A stretch of 64,000 bases of DNA from Pseudolabrys sp. (GTDB lineage Bacteria; Pseudomonadota; Alphaproteobacteria; Rhizobiales; Xanthobacteraceae). A program made the position numbers and the translations under genes. A model generated the notes under the pieces. That model was not told where the DNA came from, did no database searches, and worked only from the letters and a program-made list of their open reading frames with translations. The stretch spans positions 83,980-147,979 of the forward strand of contig JAURVZ010000071.1 in NCBI GenBank assembly GCA_030655215.1, written 5' to 3'. Positions 36,092 to 45,820 of the stretch are shown here, piece after piece (within the stretch, counting starts at the first letter, position 1; the number at the start of each line of letters is the position of its first letter).

Positions 36092-36871
36092 GTGGACACG
36101 CAAGCCACTGCAACACGCGCGACTCCGCAGCCTCTGCTTGAGGTGTCCGGGGTCACGCTGCGCTACAAGACGGCAAGCCTTGCCGTCACCGCGACCGAAC
36201 GCGTCAGCTTCACCGTCAACAAATCCGATCGCTTCGTCCTGCTCGGCCCATCCGGCTGCGGCAAGTCGACTCTGTTGAAAGCGGTCGGCGGCTATATGGA
36301 GCCGAGCGAAGGCACGATCACCATCAAAGGCCGCAAGGTGACGAAGCCCGGGCCGGACCGGATGATGGTGTTTCAGGAATTCGACCAGTTGCTGGCCTGG
36401 AAGACGGTGCTGCAGAACGTCACCTTCCCGTTGATCAATGCGCGCGGAATGTCGGCACGCGAAGCCGATGAGAAAGCGCGCTACTACATCGAGAAGGTGA
36501 GCCTCACCCGCGCCGTCGACAGTTACCCGCATACTTTGTCGGGCGGCATGAAGCAGCGCGTGGCCATTGCCCGCGGCATGGCGATGGAGCCGGACATCCT
36601 GCTGATGGACGAGCCCTTCGCCGCGCTCGATGCGCTGACGCGGCGGCAATGCCAGGACGAGTTGCTGCAACTATGGCACGACACGCAGTTCACCGTGCTG
36701 TTTGTGACCCATTCAATCGCCGAAGCGATCAAGATCAGCAACCGCATTCTGCTGCTGTCGCCGCATCCGGGCCGGGTGAAGGCCGAAGTTGTCGATGTCG
36801 ACACGGTGTCGGCAACCGACGGCAGCGCCGGCCGGCTGGAAAAAGACATTCACGACCTTCTCTTCTCCTGA
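36092..36871 (+). CDS. ABC transporter ATP-binding protein (nitrate/sulfonate/taurine type)
   Basis: LLGPSGCGKSTLLKAVGG, LSGGMKQRVAIARGMAMEPDILLMDEPFAALDA; GTG start at 36092. Confidence 0.92.
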   Translation: MDTQATATRATPQPLLEVSGVTLRYKTASLAVTATERVSFTVNKSDRFVLLGPSGCGKSTLLKAVGGYMEPSEGTITIKGRKVTKPGPDRMMVFQEFDQLLAWKTVLQNVTFPLINARGMSAREADEKARYYIEKVSLTRAVDSYPHTLSGGMKQRVAIARGMAMEPDILLMDEPFAALDALTRRQCQDELLQLWHDTQFTVLFVTHSIAEAIKISNRILLLSPHPGRVKAEVVDVDTVSATDGSAGRLEKDIHDLLFS

Positions 36872-36889
36872 GCCATTGCGGAGATTGCC

Positions 36890-37744
36890 ATGTCGACTGC
36901 CCGCATCATATTGCGCGAGACCGTGGAGACCGGCGACGCCGAAGTCACGCGCCCGCTGAAGTGGTACGAGACGGCATGGGAAAGCGGCTTCGTCCGCAAG
37001 GCGATGATCATTCTGTTCCTGGCCATTGTTTGGGAAATCTATGGCCGCTGGCTCGACAACCCGCTGCTATTCCCGACGCTGTCCGAAACACTTGAAGCGC
37101 TGCGCGACCGCATTGCCGACGGCAGTCTGCCGGCGCGGGCCTGGGCATCGGTGAAAGTATTGCTGATGGGTTATGCGGCGGGTGTGTTTCTGGCCTTCAC
37201 GCTGACCATCATCGCCATCAATACGCGGATGGGTTCGGACTTCCTCGAAACAATGACCGCGATGTTCTCGCCGCTGCCGGCGATCGCCCTGCTGCCGCTG
37301 GCGTTGATCTGGTTCGGCCTCGGCAATGGCAGTCTGGTCTTCGTGCTGATCCACTCGGTGCTGTGGCCGGTTGCACTCAACACGCATTCCGGTTTTCGCG
37401 GCGTATCGCAGACATTGCGCATGGTTGGCCGCAACTATGATCTGCGCGGGTTGAACTATGTCTTCAAGATTCTCATTCCGGCGGGGTTTCCCTCCATCCT
37501 TTCAGGGTTGAAGATCGGGTGGGCTTTCACCTGGCGCACATTGATTGCCGCCGAACTGGTGTTCGGCGTCTCATCGGGACAAGGCGGTCTCGGCTGGTTC
37601 ATTTTCGAGAAGAGAAACCTGCTCGAGATCCCCGATGTCTTTGCCGGGCTTCTTACAGTCATTCTCATCGGCCTCGTCGTCGAGAACCTGGTCTTCCGCA
37701 CGCTTGAGCGCCGCACCGTCTTGCGTTGGGGCATGCAGAGCTGA
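36890..37744 (+). CDS. ABC transporter permease
   Basis: Multi-TM; LPAGFPSILSGLKIGWAFTWRTLIAAE-type EAA loop. Confidence 0.9.
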   Translation: MSTARIILRETVETGDAEVTRPLKWYETAWESGFVRKAMIILFLAIVWEIYGRWLDNPLLFPTLSETLEALRDRIADGSLPARAWASVKVLLMGYAAGVFLAFTLTIIAINTRMGSDFLETMTAMFSPLPAIALLPLALIWFGLGNGSLVFVLIHSVLWPVALNTHSGFRGVSQTLRMVGRNYDLRGLNYVFKILIPAGFPSILSGLKIGWAFTWRTLIAAELVFGVSSGQGGLGWFIFEKRNLLEIPDVFAGLLTVILIGLVVENLVFRTLERRTVLRWGMQS

Positions 37745-37932
37745 ATGTTTTATCGCATTGCGAAAATTGAAGCCGGAACATCCGCCGCGTCTTAGTCCGG
37801 AAAATCAAAGCGTTATGCTGCTCGCCAAATAGGCTTGACTTAAACCCCTTGTGGGTCAGAACTGTTATCAGCCGGCCAAGATCGGCTGCGGATTAATTCG
37901 TCCGCAAATAGATATCAGGGAGAGTACCGACG

Positions 37933-38754
37933 ATGAATTCGTCCGGATCCGGCGACTCGTTCGCAATCGCCGCCACCAATTCAAGCAAGTTCTTTCTGGA
38001 CGGCACGGTCGTCGCGTTCAATCAGCTCACGCTCTCGGTTCGCCATCAGGAAATTCTCTGCATCGTCGGCCCCAGCGGTTGCGGCAAAACCACTTTGCTG
38101 CGTTGCATCGCCGGCCTGACCGACACCAGCGATGGCACGTTGCTGGTCAACAACCAACCGGTCACCAGTCCGCCGGAAGGCGTCGCCATGGTGTTCCAGC
38201 ATTTCGGCCTGCTGCCGTGGAAGTCGGTGTATGACAACGCCGCTTTCGGCCTGGCCATGGCCGGCAAGCCTTCAGCCTTCATCAAGGAACGCGTCACGCA
38301 TTATCTCGATCTTGTCGGCCTGACCGGTTTCGAGAAGCACTACCCCTATCAACTCTCCGGCGGCATGCAGCAGCGCGTCGGCCTGGTGCGCGCGCTGGCT
38401 ACCAACCCGTCGATCCTGCTGATGGACGAACCCTTCGCCGCGCTCGACGCGCAGACGCGCGAGATCCTGCAGGAAGAGCTGCTGCACCTGATGGAGCGCC
38501 CGGAAGAGCGCAAGACCATGGTGTTCATCACCCATTCAATCGACGAAGCGATCCTGCTCGGCGACCGCGTCGCGGTGATGACCGCGCGCCCCGGCCGCCT
38601 CAAGGAAATGATCGACATGCCCTTCGACCGCCCGCGCGATGTCGAGCAGGTGCGCGCCGATCCGCGCTTCACCGAGCTGCGCGCGCATATCTGGCACCAG
38701 TTGCACACCGCGAAGACGCCGCGCGTCGCCACCAAGCAGACGGTGCAGGCATGA
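37933..38754 (+). CDS. ABC transporter ATP-binding protein
   Basis: IVGPSGCGKTTLLRCIAGL, LSGGMQQRVGLVRALATNPSILLMDEPFAALDA. Confidence 0.92.
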   Translation: MNSSGSGDSFAIAATNSSKFFLDGTVVAFNQLTLSVRHQEILCIVGPSGCGKTTLLRCIAGLTDTSDGTLLVNNQPVTSPPEGVAMVFQHFGLLPWKSVYDNAAFGLAMAGKPSAFIKERVTHYLDLVGLTGFEKHYPYQLSGGMQQRVGLVRALATNPSILLMDEPFAALDAQTREILQEELLHLMERPEERKTMVFITHSIDEAILLGDRVAVMTARPGRLKEMIDMPFDRPRDVEQVRADPRFTELRAHIWHQLHTAKTPRVATKQTVQA

Positions 38755-39614
38755 GCATCCCCATGAATAGCACCAGCGTCCCGGCTACCGCAGCGCGCAC
38801 CTTTGTCGAGGACAAAGACCGCGCCAAGGCAGTCGCCGTTTCCCGCCGCCGCAGGCAGATGGCGGTCAATGTCTTCATTCGTATCGTGTCGCTGATCACC
38901 GTCCTGATCCTGTGGGAAGTTCTCGGCGCCAAGATCGACCAGACTCTGTTCTCGACGCCGAGCAAGATTGCGGTCGCTGGCGTCAAGATGATCGCCAGCG
39001 GCGAATTGTGGGCCTATCTCGCGCCCAGCTTGATGGTGCTGCTGATCGGCCTGTCGATCGCCGTCGTCGTCGGCGTCCTGATCGGTGTGCTGCTGGCGCG
39101 CTTCCGCATTCTCGATCTGGCGCTCGGCGTCTACATCACCTTCCTCTATTCGATCCCGAGCGTGGCGCTGGTGCCGCTGATCGTGCTGTGGGCCGGCTTC
39201 GACACGACGGCCAAGGTCATCATCCTGTTCATGTTCGCGTTCTTCCCGATGACCATCAACACTTACCAGGGCGTCAAGAACGTCGATCCGAAGCTGCTGG
39301 AAGTCGGACGCTCGTTCCGCTGCAGCGAGCGTCAGCTCTGGGCCAACATCATCCTGCCCGGCGCGCTGCCCTTCATCATCACCGGCCTGCGTCTGGCCAT
39401 CGGCCGTGGCCTCATCGGCATGGTGCTGGCCGACCTGTACACGGCGATCTCCGGTATCGGTTACCTGATCGTGCGCACGGCGAGCACTTACGAAGTGGAC
39501 AAGATGTTCGTCCCGATCGTGACGCTCGGCCTGCTCGGCGTCGGCATCACCGCCGCCGTCCGCTTCTTCGAAATGCGCGTGGCGCCGTGGACCAAGACGG
39601 GCCAGCAAGACTGA
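38751..39614 (+). CDS. ABC transporter permease
   Basis: Multi-TM; ILPGALPFIITGLRLAIGRGLIGMVLAD loop; ATGA overlap with the ATPase gene. Confidence 0.9.
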   Translation: MSIPMNSTSVPATAARTFVEDKDRAKAVAVSRRRRQMAVNVFIRIVSLITVLILWEVLGAKIDQTLFSTPSKIAVAGVKMIASGELWAYLAPSLMVLLIGLSIAVVVGVLIGVLLARFRILDLALGVYITFLYSIPSVALVPLIVLWAGFDTTAKVIILFMFAFFPMTINTYQGVKNVDPKLLEVGRSFRCSERQLWANIILPGALPFIITGLRLAIGRGLIGMVLADLYTAISGIGYLIVRTASTYEVDKMFVPIVTLGLLGVGITAAVRFFEMRVAPWTKTGQQD

Positions 39615-39649
39615 TCGACGGCTACAAAAAACAAACGGGAGGACTTCAG

Positions 39650-40696
39650 ATGCTGAACAACAACTGGCACCGTCGCGGCGCCGGACTGCTGATGCTCGCC
39701 GGCAGCGTTATCATCGCCGATGCTTCGTTGAACAACGCATCCGCCGCCTGCGCCGAAATGCGCAAGATGAACATCGGCGTGTCGGTGGCGCCGCCGAATG
39801 TCGTGCATTCGACGCCCTATGTCGCCAAAGAACTCGGCATCTTCGAGAAGTATTGCATCGATGCCAGCATCATCCAGTTCGACGGCGGCGGATCGCCGGC
39901 GGCGCGCGCCGCTGCGGCACAGGGCACGGCCCTCGTTTCCGTGCAGCCGGTCGCCATCGGCCGCGGCGTCAAGGTCAAGCAGATCTGGGGTCTCGCCCCG
40001 CGCCTGCCGCAGGAATATGTCGTGCCGGCCGAGGTCAAGACGGCCAAGGATCTCAAAGGCAAGAAGCTCAGCGCGGTCGGCGGCGGCGTCGGCGGCCTGA
40101 ACTGGGTCATGGGCCGCGAAGTGCTGAAGACTGCCGGCCTCACCGTCGACGATGCGCAATTCATCTCCGCCGCGACCGCCGCCCGCCTGCAAGGCTTGGT
40201 CAGCGGCCAGATCGACGGCGTCATGCTGCATCCGGAAGACGTCTATCTGGCGCAGAAGATGAAGCCGGGCCTGCACTCGCTGGTCAACTTCGCCGAACTG
40301 CTGCCGAACCATATGTTCAACGCTTATGGCGCCTCGACCGCCTGGATCGAGAAGGATCGTCCGCTGATGGTCGACGCCGTGGCGGCGATGATCGAAACCA
40401 ACCGCATCATCTACAAGGATCGCGACAAGGTCGTGCCGATCATGATGACCGCTACCGGCAAGCCGAAGGAAGCTGTCGAGTTCGCCTGGGAGTCGCTGAC
40501 CAAGCGCTGCGTCTGGTCGGTGAATTCCGGCTTCAACGCCGAGCGCACCAAGTGGAGCATCGAGAACGACGTCGAGAACGGCTACATCGAAGCCGACAAG
40601 AAGCCGGCGGTCGAGCAGGTCGCCGACGTCAAGCTCGCCGAGGAAGCCGTGCAGAAGGCCGGCGGGCCGGTGACCATCGGCAAGTGCACTGAATAA
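39650..40696 (+). CDS. NMT1/SsuA-like ABC transporter substrate-binding protein
   Basis: Signal peptide plus MNIGVSVAPPNVVHSTPYVAKELGIFEKYCID; downstream of the cognate ATPase/permease genes. Confidence 0.85.
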   Translation: MLNNNWHRRGAGLLMLAGSVIIADASLNNASAACAEMRKMNIGVSVAPPNVVHSTPYVAKELGIFEKYCIDASIIQFDGGGSPAARAAAAQGTALVSVQPVAIGRGVKVKQIWGLAPRLPQEYVVPAEVKTAKDLKGKKLSAVGGGVGGLNWVMGREVLKTAGLTVDDAQFISAATAARLQGLVSGQIDGVMLHPEDVYLAQKMKPGLHSLVNFAELLPNHMFNAYGASTAWIEKDRPLMVDAVAAMIETNRIIYKDRDKVVPIMMTATGKPKEAVEFAWESLTKRCVWSVNSGFNAERTKWSIENDVENGYIEADKKPAVEQVADVKLAEEAVQKAGGPVTIGKCTE

Positions 40697-40708
40697 GCGA
40701 TCCGTGAT

Positions 40709-40751
40709 CGGGGAGCAGTGAGCTTTGTCTCACTGCTCCCCTTTTTTGTTT
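40709..40751 (+). terminator. Rho-independent terminator
   Basis: GGGGAGCAGTGAG-CTTTGT-CTCACTGCTCCCCTTTTTTGTTTTC. Confidence 0.85.
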
Positions 40752-40786
40752 TCCCTTTAGCGTCAGCCCCGAACAGGAAGCCATCA

Positions 40787-42094
40787 ATGAACGCCCAGCC
40801 GCCGCGCACGCCCCTTGGCCCCCAGACATGGGACATCGTCCGCACCAAGCTCGACCAGTCGCTGCCCTTCGCCAATATGCGCGACACGCCGTATTACCGC
40901 GACGCGGTCTATGAGCAGTTCTCGGCCAAGGAATATGCCCGCCGCTACGCCGCGCTGCGCGCCAAGATGAAAGAGCACAAGCTGGATGCCGTGATCGCCG
41001 CCGGTGGCCCGAGCCACTGGAGCTTCGGCGCCGGCATGTTGTGGCTGACCGGACACATCGAGTGGCACGCGCTGTGCTGCTACGTGCTGGTGCCGCTCGA
41101 TGGCGAGCCGACCATGATCTATTCGATGGGCGGCACGCATGCCGAAGCCGTGCGCCGTGTTGTCGACGTCGCGGTCAAGGATGTCCGTCACAGCCGCAAC
41201 GGCAAATATGCCGACGTCATGGTCGAGCGCCTGAAGGAGCTGAAGCTGGAGCGCGGCCGAATCGGCCTGATGGAAATCGACCCGCGCCACGAAGACTACA
41301 TGCCGGTCAACCAGTACAACACCTTGCGCTCCAGCCTGCCGAACGCCGAACTGGTGTTCACCAAGAACTTCCTGCACGACCTCGTCGTCATCCATAGCGC
41401 CGAAGAACTCGACTGTGTCCGCAAGGCCGGCGTGCTGTGCCAGAAGGCGATGGAAGCCATGGTCGCGCGCGCCAGGCCCGGCGTGAAGGAATACGAACTG
41501 CGCGCCGCCGCCGGCGCCGCCATTCTCAAAGGCGGCGGCGACATCGACTTCCTGATCATCGGCTCAACGCCAATGGACAACCCAGCGATGGTGTTCGGCA
41601 ATCCCCGCCCATCGCAGCGCGTGCTCAAGCAAGGCGACATCATCAATATGGAGCTGGCGGCCGGCTATCGCGGCTACACCGCGCAGATCGGCTCGCCAAT
41701 CACGCTCGGTGAACCGACCGAGATGGTGCGCAAGTTCTGGAACGAGATCACCCTGCCGGGCTATCACAAGATCGTCGCCGAGATGCTCCCCGGCAAGGCG
41801 GCCGAGGACATGCGCACCGCCAGCCGCTTCTTCCGCGACAGCGGCGTGCAATCGCGCCCGACCCAGTGCCACGGCATCGATCTGGTCACCGACAATCCGC
41901 ATGTTGCCGCCGAACATGTGCGCGGCGAGGAAATCGACATGGTGCTCAAGCCCGGCATGGTGATCATGGCCGAGCCGAACCCGATCACCGCCGACGGTCT
42001 GTTCGGAATCTTCCTCGGCCACACCTTCATCATCGACGACAAAGGCAACGAGGTGGTCGATAAATTTCCACTCGAAATTGCCGTCGCCCAATAA
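40787..42094 (+). CDS. M24 family metallopeptidase (Xaa-Pro aminopeptidase/creatinase-like)
   Basis: RKAGVLCQKAMEAMVARARPGVKEYELRAAAGAAI, QGDIINMELAAGYRGYTAQIGSPI, CHGIDLVTDNPHVA, PGMVIMAEPNPI; start at MNAQPPRTP. Confidence 0.85.
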   Translation: MNAQPPRTPLGPQTWDIVRTKLDQSLPFANMRDTPYYRDAVYEQFSAKEYARRYAALRAKMKEHKLDAVIAAGGPSHWSFGAGMLWLTGHIEWHALCCYVLVPLDGEPTMIYSMGGTHAEAVRRVVDVAVKDVRHSRNGKYADVMVERLKELKLERGRIGLMEIDPRHEDYMPVNQYNTLRSSLPNAELVFTKNFLHDLVVIHSAEELDCVRKAGVLCQKAMEAMVARARPGVKEYELRAAAGAAILKGGGDIDFLIIGSTPMDNPAMVFGNPRPSQRVLKQGDIINMELAAGYRGYTAQIGSPITLGEPTEMVRKFWNEITLPGYHKIVAEMLPGKAAEDMRTASRFFRDSGVQSRPTQCHGIDLVTDNPHVAAEHVRGEEIDMVLKPGMVIMAEPNPITADGLFGIFLGHTFIIDDKGNEVVDKFPLEIAVAQ

Positions 42095-42123
42095 GCGTCA
42101 GGTAAGCATACGTAGCGACCAGA

Positions 42124-42157
42124 CGGCGCCGGCATTGGCCGGCGCCGCTTTCTTTTG
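42124..42157 (+). terminator. Rho-independent terminator
   Basis: GGCGCCGGC-ATT-GGCCGGCGCCGCTTTCTTTT. Confidence 0.75.
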
Positions 42158-42292
42158 TGCGGCATCTGACAGACCAAGAATGCGCCGCAGCATTGCCGGA
42201 AGGGCATGGCGAATCCTGCCGCTGCCGCTACAATCGCGGCAGGAGGCCCTATGAAGACAAGTCGTTGTGGACCAGCCAATCGAGGGGCAACC

Positions 42293-43450
42293 ATGACTAT
42301 TGGCTCGCACATGCTCCGGCTCGCCGCGGCCCTTTTTCTTCTCGCCGCCGCGCCAGCGCACGCCGATATCAAGATCGGCGCCGTTCTTTCGGTCACCGGG
42401 CCGGCGGCTTTCCTAGGCGATCCGCAAAAGAAAACGCTGGAGATGTACGTCGCCGACATTAACGCCAGAGGCGGCGTCAACGGCAAGAAGATCAGCCTGA
42501 TCGCCTATGACGATGCCAGCAATCCGAACCAGACGCGCATCTTCGGCACCAGGCTGATCGACAATGACAAGGTCGTCGCTTTACTCGCCGGCACAACCAC
42601 GGCGACGGCGCTTGCGATCATTCCCCTCGCCGAGAACGCGCGCGTGCCGCTGATCAATTTCGCGGGCGCGGTGCAGGCCGTTTCGCCGGTCAAGCGCTAT
42701 ATCTTCAAGACGCCGCACACCGACCTGATGGCCTGCGAGAGAATCTTCGCCGATCTCAAGCAACGCGGGCTGACGACCATCGCCCTCATCTCGGGCCTGG
42801 ATGCTTTCGGCGCATCGATGCGCACCCAATGCCTGACGGTGACGAACAAATACGGCATCGAAGTCGCGCATGAGGAAAGCTACAACCCGGGCGACGTCGA
42901 TATGTTGCGGCAGCTTGGTGCTATCCAGAGCAATTCGCGCATTCAGGCCGTGGTCAATGCCGGCTTCGGTCAGACGCCGGCGGCCTTGGCGCGAAACTAT
43001 CGCCAGATCGGCATCACCTTGCCGCTCTATCAAAGCCACGGTGTCGGCTCGAAGCAATATATCGAACTCGCTGGCGAAGCCGCCAACGGCATTCGGCTTC
43101 CTGCTGCCGCGCTGCTCGTTGCCGACAAGCTGCCCGACACTGATCCGCAGAAGAAGGTGCTGCTCGACTACAAGGCGACCTATGAAAGAAACACCGGGCG
43201 ATCGGTGTCGACCTTCGGCGGTCACGCCTATGACGGGCTGATGATCCTTGTCGACGCGTTGAAGCGCGCCGACAGCACCGATGGCGCCAGGATCCGCGAT
43301 GCCATCGAGACGACGCGGAATCTCATGGGTACCGGTGGCCTGGTCAACATGTCGTCCTCCGATCATCTCGGCCTCGAACTCTCCGCCTTCCGCATGCTTG
43401 AAATCAAGAACGGCGACTGGACGCTGGTGAACGCACCCGCCGGGCGTTAG
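42293..43450 (+). CDS. Branched-chain amino acid-type (LivJ-like) ABC substrate-binding protein
   Basis: Signal peptide ...AAALFLLAAAPAHA; DIKIGAVLSVTGPAAFLGDPQKKTLEMYVADINARGGVNGKKISLIAYDDASNPNQ. No permease or ATPase adjacent. Confidence 0.88.
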   Translation: MTIGSHMLRLAAALFLLAAAPAHADIKIGAVLSVTGPAAFLGDPQKKTLEMYVADINARGGVNGKKISLIAYDDASNPNQTRIFGTRLIDNDKVVALLAGTTTATALAIIPLAENARVPLINFAGAVQAVSPVKRYIFKTPHTDLMACERIFADLKQRGLTTIALISGLDAFGASMRTQCLTVTNKYGIEVAHEESYNPGDVDMLRQLGAIQSNSRIQAVVNAGFGQTPAALARNYRQIGITLPLYQSHGVGSKQYIELAGEAANGIRLPAAALLVADKLPDTDPQKKVLLDYKATYERNTGRSVSTFGGHAYDGLMILVDALKRADSTDGARIRDAIETTRNLMGTGGLVNMSSSDHLGLELSAFRMLEIKNGDWTLVNAPAGR

Positions 43451-43503
43451 TCTGCCGAACAAGAAGAAAAGAGCCGAGGGAGTCGAAGCGCTTTCGATCG
43501 CGA

Positions 43504-44739
43504 ATGAACGAAGTCAAGACGAAGGACGTTGAACGTCCTCAATCCCCAGCACCCGGACGTTGGCCTGCCGAGCCGGATTTCTGGCGCCTCTGGCTGATCG
43601 GCGCCGTTCAGTTCAGCGTCCGCTGGATCGAGATGCTGGCTGTCGCCGTGGCTGTCTATCAGACCACCGGCTCGGCATTTCTTGTCACCGTCATGTCGAT
43701 GCTGCGGGTCTTGCCGATGGCCTTGTTCGGCGCTTTCATCGGCGCTGCTGCGGACCGCTTTCCCGGCCATACGATCATGGTCGTCACCACGTCAGTGCAA
43801 TTTGCGACGTCGGTCGCCGTCGCCGTGCTGGCCTATGCCGGCCAGCTTGAGACATGGCATCTCGCAATATCGATTTTCATCAATGGCACGATATGGGCCG
43901 GCGACAATGCGGTGCGCCGCTTGATGATGTCGCGCGTTGTTGGCGCGAACCGGATGGCGAACGCCATGACCTTCGACATCGGCGCCAGCAATGTCAGCCG
44001 CATGGCCGGCCCGGCCATTGGCGGAACGATATTCGCAATCTGGGGCATCGGCGCCTGTTTTGTGCTCGGCGCCGTGCTGTATCTCGCGTCGGTGATCGCC
44101 GCGATCACGCTGCGCTATCGGCAGCAGCCCGTGCAGCACGGCGGCAGCTTCATCCTGCATGACATTCTCGACGCATTGCGCCTGATCAAGCGCAATAACG
44201 ACCTGATCGGCATCCTCTCCGTCACGATCATCTTCAACATGTTCGCCTGGCCGCTGCTCAGTCTGGTTCCGGTTATCGGGCAGGACGACCTGCAGCTCGG
44301 CCCCAGCGGCGTTGGCATTCTTGCCAGCATGGAAGGCGTCGGCGCCATTTTCGGCGTTTTGCTGTCCTTCGCCTTCGCCAAACAGAAGCACGAAGCCACG
44401 CTCTACACCTACAGCATCCCGGTCTACATCGTCGCGCTGATGGCTTTCGCCTTGATGCCGAACCCTGTTCTGGCGGGCATCGCATTGACGGTCGCCGGCA
44501 TTGGCGGCTCGGGCTTCATGATTAATCAATCGGCCATATTGTTCCGCTCGGTGAAGCTGGAGATGCGAGCGCGCATGCTTGGCCTGCTCACTGTCATGAT
44601 CGGCACGGGCCCGCTCGGCTTTCTTCAGGTTGGTTGGCTGGCCGAGGCGATTGGCACCAAGAATGCGATTATGACCATCGGCATCCAGGGCCTGATCGCA
44701 ACATTGCTGACGCGGCGCTATTGGGGAGCGATCAAGTAG
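43504..44739 (+). CDS. MFS transporter
   Basis: About 12 hydrophobic segments; QTTGSAFLVTVMSMLRVLPMALFGAFIGAAADRFPG. Confidence 0.85.
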   Translation: MNEVKTKDVERPQSPAPGRWPAEPDFWRLWLIGAVQFSVRWIEMLAVAVAVYQTTGSAFLVTVMSMLRVLPMALFGAFIGAAADRFPGHTIMVVTTSVQFATSVAVAVLAYAGQLETWHLAISIFINGTIWAGDNAVRRLMMSRVVGANRMANAMTFDIGASNVSRMAGPAIGGTIFAIWGIGACFVLGAVLYLASVIAAITLRYRQQPVQHGGSFILHDILDALRLIKRNNDLIGILSVTIIFNMFAWPLLSLVPVIGQDDLQLGPSGVGILASMEGVGAIFGVLLSFAFAKQKHEATLYTYSIPVYIVALMAFALMPNPVLAGIALTVAGIGGSGFMINQSAILFRSVKLEMRARMLGLLTVMIGTGPLGFLQVGWLAEAIGTKNAIMTIGIQGLIATLLTRRYWGAIK

Positions 44740-44742
44740 GCT

Positions 44743-45789
44743 TTAGTCGATCGTCCGCGCCAAAGTGCTGAGCCAGTTGCCGGTGCCAAGCTTGGTCAGC
44801 AGCGCGTCGGAATAGCCCTTGGCGCGCAAGGCATCGAACAAGACCTGCAGACCGGCAGCCGAACCGATTTTCTCCGGCACACCGGCGCCGTCGAAATCCG
44901 AGCCCATGCCGACGTGGTCTTCGCCTAGCTTGTCGATGAGGTATTCGAGATGGCGCACCATCACCTCGATCTCGGTGTCCGCGCGCATGTTGCCGTCTTC
45001 GCGCAGAAAACAGGTCGCGAAATTCAGGCCGACCATGCCGCCGGTGTCCTTGATCGCATCGAGTTGCTTGTCGGTCAGGTTTCGCGGTGACGGGCACAAG
45101 ACATGCACGTTGGAATGCGTCGCCACCAAAGGCGCTTTTGACAGCCGCGCTACATCCCAGAAACCCTTTTCGGTGATGTGCGACAGATCGATCAGGATCT
45201 TCATCGCATTGCAGGTGCGCACAAGCTTTTCGCCGGCCGCGGTCAGGCCGTCACCAATATCGGGGCTTGAGGGAAAGCGGAACGGCACGCCGTGGCCGAA
45301 AATATTGGTCCGGCTCCACACCGGGCCGAGCGAGCGCAGTCCGGCAGCATAGAGCATGTGCAGGAAATCGAGATTCGCATCAATGGCGTCGGCGCCTTCG
45401 ATATGCAGCACCACCGCCAGCGCATCGCGCGCGATTGTCTCCTTGATCTCCGCTGTCGTCCGGCAAAGGACGACGGCGCCCTTCGATGCCTCGACGATCT
45501 TCAGCAGGATGGCCAATTCGCCGAGCACCGACTCGCGCGCCTCTTCCATGGTCAGCGGTGGCGGCAGGGTCGGCGAAGGCTCCCCGCCGGGCAGACGGGT
45601 GCGGGCGTTCGACGGAGAATACAGCGCGAACAGGCCGCCGGCCAGCGAGCCGGCCCGCGCCTTGGGCAAGTCGATGTGGCCGGCTTCTTCGCCGTTGAGG
45701 AAATCGCTCACCACGTCTTTCGACGGCGACTTGTAGAGCCGCATCAGGACGTCGTTGTGGCCGTCGAAAACGTGCGTCGGTTTGGTCAT
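44743..45789 (-). CDS. M19 family membrane dipeptidase (renal dipeptidase-like)
   Basis: HVFDGHNDVLMRL, VVLHIEGADAI, KILIDLSHITEKGFWDV, VATHSNVH, HVGMGSDFDGAG; ATG at 45789. Confidence 0.9.
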   Translation of the reverse strand: MTKPTHVFDGHNDVLMRLYKSPSKDVVSDFLNGEEAGHIDLPKARAGSLAGGLFALYSPSNARTRLPGGEPSPTLPPPLTMEEARESVLGELAILLKIVEASKGAVVLCRTTAEIKETIARDALAVVLHIEGADAIDANLDFLHMLYAAGLRSLGPVWSRTNIFGHGVPFRFPSSPDIGDGLTAAGEKLVRTCNAMKILIDLSHITEKGFWDVARLSKAPLVATHSNVHVLCPSPRNLTDKQLDAIKDTGGMVGLNFATCFLREDGNMRADTEIEVMVRHLEYLIDKLGEDHVGMGSDFDGAGVPEKIGSAAGLQVLFDALRAKGYSDALLTKLGTGNWLSTLARTID

Positions 45790-45820
45790 GCCATCCGTTT
45801 CCGCTAGACCGGCCGGACTG

